NCBI GenBank assembly: GCA_900544655.1
Contig: UQWE01000013.1
Span: 1-18,825, forward strand
Length of the DNA: 18,825 bases
Reading direction: 5' to 3'
From: an uncultured Coriobacteriaceae bacterium
Lineage (GTDB): Bacteria > Actinomycetota > Coriobacteriia > Coriobacteriales > Atopobiaceae
Shown here: in pieces, positions 14,029 through 18,825 of the stretch
Layout: the number at the start of each line of letters is the position of its first letter
Numbering within the stretch: position 1 is the stretch's first letter
Position numbers and translations under genes: made by a program
Notes under the pieces: generated by a model
Database searches by the model: none
What the model was told of the DNA's origin: nothing
Seen by the model: only the letters and a program-made list of their open reading frames with translations

Positions 14029-15357
14029 ATGCGCACCGTGAACGTCGGTATCATCGGACTCGGCACCGTGGGTGGCGGCGTCGTCCGTCTCATCAATTCC
14101 CACCACGACGACTACGTCGCCAACTATGGCATCGACCTCGCCATCACCCGCGCCTGTTCCCGCAGGGTCGAGTCCGCCCGCGCCTGCGGCCTCCCCGACG
14201 AGGCCTTCTCGACCGATTGGCAGGACGTCGTAAGCGACCCGGACGTCGACGTCGTCGTCGAGCTCATCGGCGGCGAGCACCCCGCGACCGAGATCTACGA
14301 GGCAGCCTTCGCCGCCGGCAAGCACGTCGTCACCGCCAACAAGGCCCTGCTCGGCCGTCATGTCGAGGCCCTCGCCGCCAAGGCGCGCGAGAACGGCGTC
14401 CAGCTCAAGTGCGAGGCCAGCTGCGGCGGTGGCATCCCCATCGTGAGCACGCTCGAGCGAGACCTCGTGGGCAACAAGGTCCTCACCATCGCCGGCATCC
14501 TCAATGGCACCACGAACTACATCCTCAGCCGCATGGAGTCCGAGGGCGCCGATTACGCGGACGTCCTCGCAGACGCCCAGGCCAAGGGGTACGCCGAGGC
14601 TGATCCGTCCGCAGACGTCGACGGCTTCGACGCCGCTAGCAAGACGGCCATCCTCGCCTCCATCGGCTTTGGCACGCGTGTCACCACCGATGACGTCTAC
14701 CAGCAGGGCATCCGGACCATCGCCGCCGAGGATATCGCCGTGGCGCACGAGCTGGGTTACACCATCAAGCTGCTGGGCATCGCCCGCAACACCCCCAAGG
14801 GCGTCGACGCGCGCGTTCACCCCACGATGATCCCGCTCGACCACCAGCTCGCCAAGGTTTCCGGCGCCATGAACGCCGTCTACGTGGTGGGCGACGCCGT
14901 GGGTGAGACGATGTTCTACGGTGCCGGCGCCGGTTCCTTCCCCACGGCGAGCGCCGTCGTGGGCGACATCATGGCTCTCGCAGACCCCATCTCCAAGGGC
15001 GCCACGCCGCTGCCCGAGGCAGAGCCCTTCTCCCACACGCTGCCGCTGCGCTCCATGGACGATCTCGAGACGAAGTACTACGTGCGCCTCACCGTGGCAG
15101 ACCGCGTGGGCGCCCTCGCCGAGACGGTCAACGTCTTCGCGAAGCATGACATCTCGATCTCCCTCATCAACCAGCTCGAGGATGCCTCTTCTGACAGCGA
15201 CACCTGCTCCGTCATCTTCCTGACGCACAAGGCGCTCGAGAAGAACATGCAGGCTGCGGCCACGGAGCTCGCCGAAGCGGAGTGTGTACGCAAGGTCGCC
15301 AACGTCCTGCGCATCGAGGACACCGATGCCTGGTCTGACGGGGTTATGGCGAACTAG
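14029..15357 (+). CDS. hom: Homoserine dehydrogenase with C-terminal ACT domain
   Basis: This enzyme reduces aspartate semialdehyde to homoserine with NAD(P)H, the entry to threonine, methionine and isoleucine synthesis. The 442-residue protein has the N-terminal Rossmann motif GLGTVGGG at 10-17, Lys105 in TANKALL, the homoserine-dehydrogenase signature AEADPSADVDGFDAASK at 189-205 with Lys205 as the likely catalytic lysine, and an ACT domain at about 350-425 (YYVRLTVADRVGAL). The ACT domain suggests feedback control, in this family usually by threonine. AAGGAG lies six bases before the ATG. No threonine synthase or homoserine kinase gene is in the window. A strong terminator follows at 15470. 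Confidence 0.97.
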   Translation: MRTVNVGIIGLGTVGGGVVRLINSHHDDYVANYGIDLAITRACSRRVESARACGLPDEAFSTDWQDVVSDPDVDVVVELIGGEHPATEIYEAAFAAGKHVVTANKALLGRHVEALAAKARENGVQLKCEASCGGGIPIVSTLERDLVGNKVLTIAGILNGTTNYILSRMESEGADYADVLADAQAKGYAEADPSADVDGFDAASKTAILASIGFGTRVTTDDVYQQGIRTIAAEDIAVAHELGYTIKLLGIARNTPKGVDARVHPTMIPLDHQLAKVSGAMNAVYVVGDAVGETMFYGAGAGSFPTASAVVGDIMALADPISKGATPLPEAEPFSHTLPLRSMDDLETKYYVRLTVADRVGALAETVNVFAKHDISISLINQLEDASSDSDTCSVIFLTHKALEKNMQAAATELAEAECVRKVANVLRIEDTDAWSDGVMAN

Positions 15358-15469
15358 GACAAACCAAACCGCTCAGCCCAGTCGCAATGGCCGGGGCACT
15401 AGATTCAATCGCCAGAGCTAGAGCCAGCAATCTAGCCACGGAGCACGCCAACATACCGCGCGAGAATGA

Positions 15470-15513
15470 CGCGCCGGCAGCTGCCAAGAGCAGGCTGCCG
15501 GCGCGTTTGCTTT
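15470..15513 (+). terminator. Rho-independent terminator of hom
   Basis: CGCGCCGGCAGC (15470-15481) pairs perfectly with GCTGCCGGCGCG (15494-15505) around a 12-base loop, followed by TTTGCTTT. It lies 112 bases after the stop. Within that untranslated stretch a CTAGATT/AATCTAG inverted repeat (15399-15405, 15429-15435) is also seen. Confidence 0.88.
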
Positions 15514-15543
15514 ATGCGCCGACCGCGCCATTTGGCTCGAACT

Positions 15544-15740
15544 ATATGACGTATATGTCATATCTGCTGCTAATGACGTTGTTCTTGTGCTTGCTGAATA
15601 TGACGTATATGCCATATTCGCTGTTAGATGTGCTGAAAGGGAACTTACCTCTCAATATGACTTATATGTCATAAGGCCAGGTAGATAAACCCGTCTCCAT
15701 GCAGCTATCGTTTGTTGTGAATATGACTTATATGCTATAT
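15544..15740. repeat. Four copies of an AT-rich, near-palindromic 20-bp repeat
   Basis: The copies start at 15544, 15598, 15655 and 15721 and follow ATATGAC-(G/T)-TATATG-(T/C)-(C/T)-ATA. The first is nearly a perfect palindrome (7-bp arms ATATGAC/GTCATAT); the others are less symmetric. Each can also be read as a nine-base step of TATG units. Spacings are 54, 57 and 66 bases. The array is far more AT-rich than its surroundings and lies between the hom terminator and the DJ-1 terminator, where no promoter is needed. The spacers are unrelated to each other apart from CTG-rich flanks. Confidence 0.85.
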
Positions 15741-15756
15741 CCGCAGCTCAGAAGCG

Positions 15757-15794
15757 CACAAAAGGGGGCTGCCGCCCATCCGGACAGCAGCCCC
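15757..15794 (-). terminator. Rho-independent terminator of the DJ-1/PfpI gene
   Basis: On the minus strand GGGGCTGCTGTCC (15794-15782) pairs with GGGCGGCAGCCCC (15777-15765) through 13 pairs, two of them U-G, around GGAT. CTTTTGTG follows. The wobble pairs and the T-run work only on this strand. Confidence 0.85.
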
Positions 15795-15834
15795 ATCAAA
15801 GTAGTCCCTGTTGACTCGTCGCTAGCAAGCTCCC

Positions 15835-15883
15835 GTAAGGCGCGCCTTCGGCGGGCGAACCAGCCCCGAGACTTGCGCCTTAC
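15835..15883. repeat. 9-bp inverted repeat spanning the DJ-1 stop codon
   Basis: GTAAGGCGC (15835-15843) and GCGCCTTAC (15875-15883) are perfect inverse copies around a 31-base loop, and the right arm contains the stop codon of the DJ-1/PfpI gene. It could form a second 3' hairpin upstream of the terminator. Confidence 0.6.
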
Positions 15884-16428
15884 GCCAGAGCAGCCTCAAT
15901 GGCGGCGCAGAACGCCGGCAGGTCATCCGGGCAGCGGCTCGTGATGAGCGTCTGACCGTCAGAGTCATCGACGTGAGCCTCCTCGTCGACCCATACGAAA
16001 CCGCCGTTCTCCATGTCAATGCGATTGAACTCGCAGCTGGTCACGGTCTTGCCCTCGGCAACGCCGGCATTCACGAGCAGCCACGGGCCGTGGCAGATGC
16101 ACGCGACGACCTTCTTGGCCTCCATGAACTCGCGCATGATGCGGTGCGCCTCCGGATTGATGCGCAGGCGATCCATGTTGACGGTGCCACCGGGAACAAT
16201 CAACACGTCATAGCCCTCAGCCCCAGTCTCCGCGAGCATCTTGTCAGGAACGACCTGCTGCGAGTCATAGCGGTCCCCCGTCACACAGTCAATCGGGTTC
16301 TGAGCTGCGGCGATATCAACCTCCGCACCGCGCTCGCGCAGGAACTCGACGGGCTGGAGAAGCTCGGGCTCCTCAGTGCCATAGCCCTCGACGATGACGA
16401 GAGCGCGCTTGCCAGTAAGATCTGCCAT
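15880..16428 (-). CDS. DJ-1/PfpI family protein
   Basis: This 182-residue protein belongs to the DJ-1/PfpI (class I glutamine amidotransferase-like) superfamily, whose members act as glyoxalase/deglycase-type or stress-protection proteins, with debated activity. The nucleophile elbow is ACICHGP with Cys112 and His113. The acidic partner is probably among Glu18-Glu20 of GYGTEEPEL, as in the PfpI subgroup. The first strand is ALVIVEG and the VLIVPGG strand is at 75-81. The frame is open 46 codons further upstream, but AGGGGG lies five bases before the ATG at 16428, and the family begins there. It has a leader containing a perfect 14-bp palindrome, ends at its own terminator, and converges on hom. 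Confidence 0.92.
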   Translation of the reverse strand: MADLTGKRALVIVEGYGTEEPELLQPVEFLRERGAEVDIAAAQNPIDCVTGDRYDSQQVVPDKMLAETGAEGYDVLIVPGGTVNMDRLRINPEAHRIMREFMEAKKVVACICHGPWLLVNAGVAEGKTVTSCEFNRIDMENGGFVWVDEEAHVDDSDGQTLITSRCPDDLPAFCAAIEAALA

Positions 16429-16443
16429 GGTATCCCCCTGTCC

Positions 16444-16457
16444 GGCGCCTAGGCGCC
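16444..16457. repeat. Perfect 14-bp palindrome GGCGCCTAGGCGCC in the DJ-1 leader
   Basis: It lies 16 bases upstream of the DJ-1 start codon, just before the ribosome site. It may be a protein-binding operator; as a hairpin it would have almost no loop. A separate inverted pair, CGATACCC (16481-16488) and GGGTATCG (16532-16539), lies further upstream. Confidence 0.55.
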
Positions 16458-16779
16458 AACGCATACGTGCAATGGTGTAACGATACCCGCGCAGAAGGGT
16501 CGTCGGACCACGCATCCGCCAAATGGTTTGGGGGTATCGGCAAGGAGAAACCGGCATCGTGGGCAATCACGACCATTGGCACTCGCGTAGGCAAGGCCAC
16601 TTTCCTCGCGAATGGGCAGCGGTCAATATCGGCATGCAGGGCAACAGCAGGCCCGCTTGAACGGCACCATAGCCCCGCGGTCTTTGGGCGGACGGGATGG
16701 TAAGGCCGTCTCACGTCTTGACCAAGGCGCTCACCGGGGAGACGATTGCACCCACACGCACACAGCTCCAAGGGGGACC
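16458..16779. other. Divergent intergenic region between DJ-1 and the GTPase gene
   Basis: I see no gene here. The GTPase frame is open back to 16612, but that stretch has no family similarity and the ribosome site is at 16771. The region holds the CGATACCC/GGGTATCG inverted pair near the DJ-1 side and a possible GTPase promoter at 16718-16746. Confidence 0.55.
16718..16746 (+). promoter_or_regulatory. Possible promoter of the TetM-like GTPase gene
   Basis: TTGACC (16718-16723) matches the -35 consensus at five of six positions. A weak GACGAT (16741-16746) stands 17 bases later. Transcription would begin about 28 bases before the ATG. Confidence 0.4.
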
Positions 16780-18782
16780 ATGAGGCAAACGGTTGTCGGC
16801 ATATTGGCGCACGTCGACGCAGGTAAGACCACGCTCGCAGAAGCGATGCTGCTTGATGCGGGCACCATCCGCACCCGCGGGCGCGTCGACCGCGGCGACT
16901 CCCACCTCGACACCGACCTCATGGAGCGTGACCGTGGCATCACGATCTTCTCCTCCCAGGCGACCCTCGAGCACGCAGACACCGCGATCACGCTGGTAGA
17001 CTCCCCCGGCCACGTCGATTTCTCCGCCGAGGCGGAGCGGACGCTCGCCGCCCTCGACCTCGCGGTGCTCGTCGTAGGGGCAAACGACGGCATCCAGGGT
17101 CACACCCGAACCCTCTGGCGCCTGCTCGAGCACCACGGCATCCCCACCATCATCTTCGCGAACAAGATCGACCTTCTGCCCGATGCGGGCTCCCCCGCCG
17201 AGAGGGACACCCTGCTTGCGGCCCTGCGCGCAAGGCTCTCCGAGGGATGCCTCCCCGTCGAGGAGCTAACCGGCGAAGCCGCCGCAATGACGGACGAGGT
17301 GGCACTCGAGGAGTTTCTCGAGGCGGGCACGCTCGACGACGCGACCACTCGGCGCCTCTTCGCCGAACGCCACGTCTTTCCGTGTCTGTTTGGCTCGGCC
17401 CTCAAGAACGAGGGCGTAACCGAGCTCCTGGATATCATCGCCGAGCTAGCACCCACCCACACTTGGCCCGACGAGTTCGCCGCTCGCGTGTATCGCGTAA
17501 GCCGTGATGACCGCGGCGAGCGAATCGCCTGGCTCAAGATCACCGGCGGCGAGCTCCGCGCACGCCAGCAGGTGAACGGCGCGGCAGACGGCGCCCCCTG
17601 GTTCGAGAAGATCAACGAGCTCCGCATCTACACCGGATCGCGCTTCGAACCTGTTCCGTGCGTCTCCGCCGGCGGCGTCTGCGCCGTAACGGGCCTCTCG
17701 CACATTCGCCCGGGCGATACGCTGGACGCCGAACCCGCGCCGGAGCGTCCCACCTTGGCGCCCGTCCTCACCTACGGCGTGCTCACGGGCGGCGCCGACA
17801 TCCACACGGTGCTCAGCGCCTTGCGAGAGCTTGCCGAGGAGGACCCCATGCTCGCCGTCTCCTGGGACGAGCACCTGCAGGAGATTCGCCTGAGGCTTAT
17901 GGGGGCGGTCCAGCTCGAGGTCGTCCGCGACCTCATGGCTCGTCGCTATGGCCTCGACATCGACTTTGGCCCGGGGAGCATCCTGTACGAGGAGACCATC
18001 TCGAGGCCAGTCATGGGAGTTGGCCACTTCGAGCCCCTGCGCCATTACGCCGAGGTCCATCTCCGCCTTGACCCAGCACCGCGTGGCAGCGGCGTGATGT
18101 TTGGCTCCGAGTGCTCCGAGGACGATCTTGACCGCAACTGGCAGCGTCTCATCCTCACGAACGCGCAGGAACGAGAGCTCGTGGGCGTTCTCACTGGCGC
18201 GCCCGTGACCGACGTTCGCATAACCCTCGTTGGGGGCCGCGCCCACCTCAAGCACACCGAGGGCGGCGACTTCAGGCAGGCAACCTATCGCGCGATGCGC
18301 CAGGCACTCATGATGGCCCGTGAGCTCGGCGAATGCGTGCTGCTGGAGCCATGGTACGCGTTTGAGCTCGATTTGCCCGCAGACAAGATCGGCCGTGCGA
18401 TGTCTGACTTCACGAGGATGTCCGCACGCTTCGGCTCTCCCGAGCAGATGGGTGACGAGGCCCGGCTCGCAGGCGAGGTCCCGCGTCTGAGCTCGGCGAC
18501 TACGCCTTGCAGCTCGCCGAATACACGAGTGGCCAGGGGATGATCTCTCTCGAGTTCTCCGGCTACGAGCCGTGCCACGACGCGGATCGCGTTATTGCGG
18601 AAGCGGGATATGACCCCGAGGCAGACCCTCCCAACACGCCAGATTCGGTCTTTTGCAGCCACGGCGCGGGGTATACCGTCAAGTGGCATGAGGTGCCGGA
18701 GCACGCTCATGTCGAGGTGGATCCGTCGCGGCTGCGCCCCTGGCGCTCGGCGGCGGAGGTCATGGGCGAGGCGGGGCGATAG
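16780..18782 (+). CDS. TetM/EF-G-like translational GTPase, frame broken near its 3' end
   Basis: This is a ribosome-associated GTPase of the TetM/TetO/EF-G type. G-domain motifs are intact: G1 AHVDAGKTT at 10-18, RGIT at 52-55, DSPGH at 74-78, NKID at 128-131 and GSAL at 205-208. Domains II to IV follow, with HTEGGDFR in domain IV where TetM has STPADFR. AGGGGG before the ATG at 16780 sets the start. The first frame ends at 18543 in non-homologous residues. The expected C-terminal part (ASELGDYALQLAEYTSGQG onward, with FCSHGAG) continues in the -1 frame from 18480 to 18782, so one base seems missing in the CCC at 18480-18482. Rejoined, the protein is about 667 residues, against 639 for TetM. 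The altered domain IV loop and the CSHGAG tail suggest a housekeeping paralogue, not a proven tetracycline-resistance gene. Confidence 0.85.
18478..18506 (+). other. Frameshift site in the GTPase gene
   Basis: Up to GTC (18478-18480) the first frame reads LAGEV as expected for the family. Restarting at 18480 in the -1 frame gives PASELGDYALQ without a break. One extra C in the CCC run would restore a single frame. No classical X-XXY-YYZ slippery heptamer is visible. Confidence 0.8.
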
Positions 18783-18825
18783 AAGGCGCGGCTCGGCACG
18801 AGGGCATCTCGGCACGGGGCGTCTC

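Noticed and set aside
13428..15228. Long frames on both strands (391 and 500 codons) across the recQ-hom junction
   Set aside because: They overlap recQ and hom in other frames, are very rich in Arg/His or Gly/Val/Asp, and cross gene boundaries.
15387..15674. A 95-codon frame containing the Met-Thr-Tyr-Met repeats
   Set aside because: It begins upstream of the hom terminator, reads through it, lacks a ribosome site, and stops inside the third repeat.
15544..15740. CRISPR array
   Set aside because: There are only four degenerate 20-bp repeats with uneven spacers and no cas genes.
15835..15883. tRNA-like sequence (GGTTCG with an outer stem on the minus strand)
   Set aside because: The span is only 49 bases, with no anticodon or D arm, and it overlaps the DJ-1 stop codon.

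Overview
The window is 18.8 kb of high-GC bacterial chromosome with strong GC preference at third codon positions, Shine-Dalgarno sites before nearly every gene, and many rho-independent terminators. The gene set (CwlO/PcsB-like secreted coiled-coil protein, zinc-ribbon membrane protein, M16C presequence-type protease, TetM-like non-classical GTPase) suggests an anaerobic actinobacterium of the Coriobacteriia (Olsenella/Collinsella/Atopobium type). That placement is inference, not a database result. I see no phage, insertion sequence, CRISPR, tRNA or rRNA.

Layout. At the left edge is the N-terminus of a leftward gene (1-149). It diverges from a rightward D-2-hydroxyacid dehydrogenase (345-1355) with a degenerate nucleotide-binding motif. 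Next are a leftward zinc-ribbon membrane protein (1536-2114) and UppP undecaprenyl-diphosphatase (2190-3134). UppP is separated by 460 bp of non-coding DNA from a rightward UspA protein (3595-4044). A secreted coiled-coil plus double-psi-barrel cell-wall protein (4320-5363) converges on a leftward EamA/DMT transporter (5409-6314). The transporter diverges from a large rightward M16C zinc protease (6371-9391).

About 1 kb without a convincing gene follows (9392-10385). It holds a textbook terminator, several families of short direct and inverted repeats, a 14-bp perfect hairpin and a (GCCAAA)5 microsatellite. Then come a leftward pair, a Cof-type HAD phosphatase (11051-11845) followed by a nitroreductase (10386-11018), and on the other strand recQ (11962-13923) and homoserine dehydrogenase hom (14029-15357). 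Between the terminators of hom and the convergent DJ-1/PfpI gene (15880-16428) lie four copies of an AT-rich, nearly palindromic 20-bp repeat. The last gene is a TetM/EF-G-like GTPase (16780-18782) whose frame is broken by one apparently missing base near position 18480.

How it fits together. Most genes are housekeeping and form short transcription units, not one pathway. UppP and the coiled-coil/barrel protein both concern the cell envelope. hom is the aspartate-to-threonine/methionine branch point. RecQ is DNA repair. UspA, DJ-1/PfpI and nitroreductase are stress or redox proteins. I found no clearly new multi-gene system. The items most worth a second look are the ATATGAC repeat array at 15544-15740, the GTPase frameshift, the outward-facing inverted repeat pair at 9795-10033, and the altered Rossmann motif of the first complete gene. 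The last 43 bases (18783-18825) show nothing I can assign.
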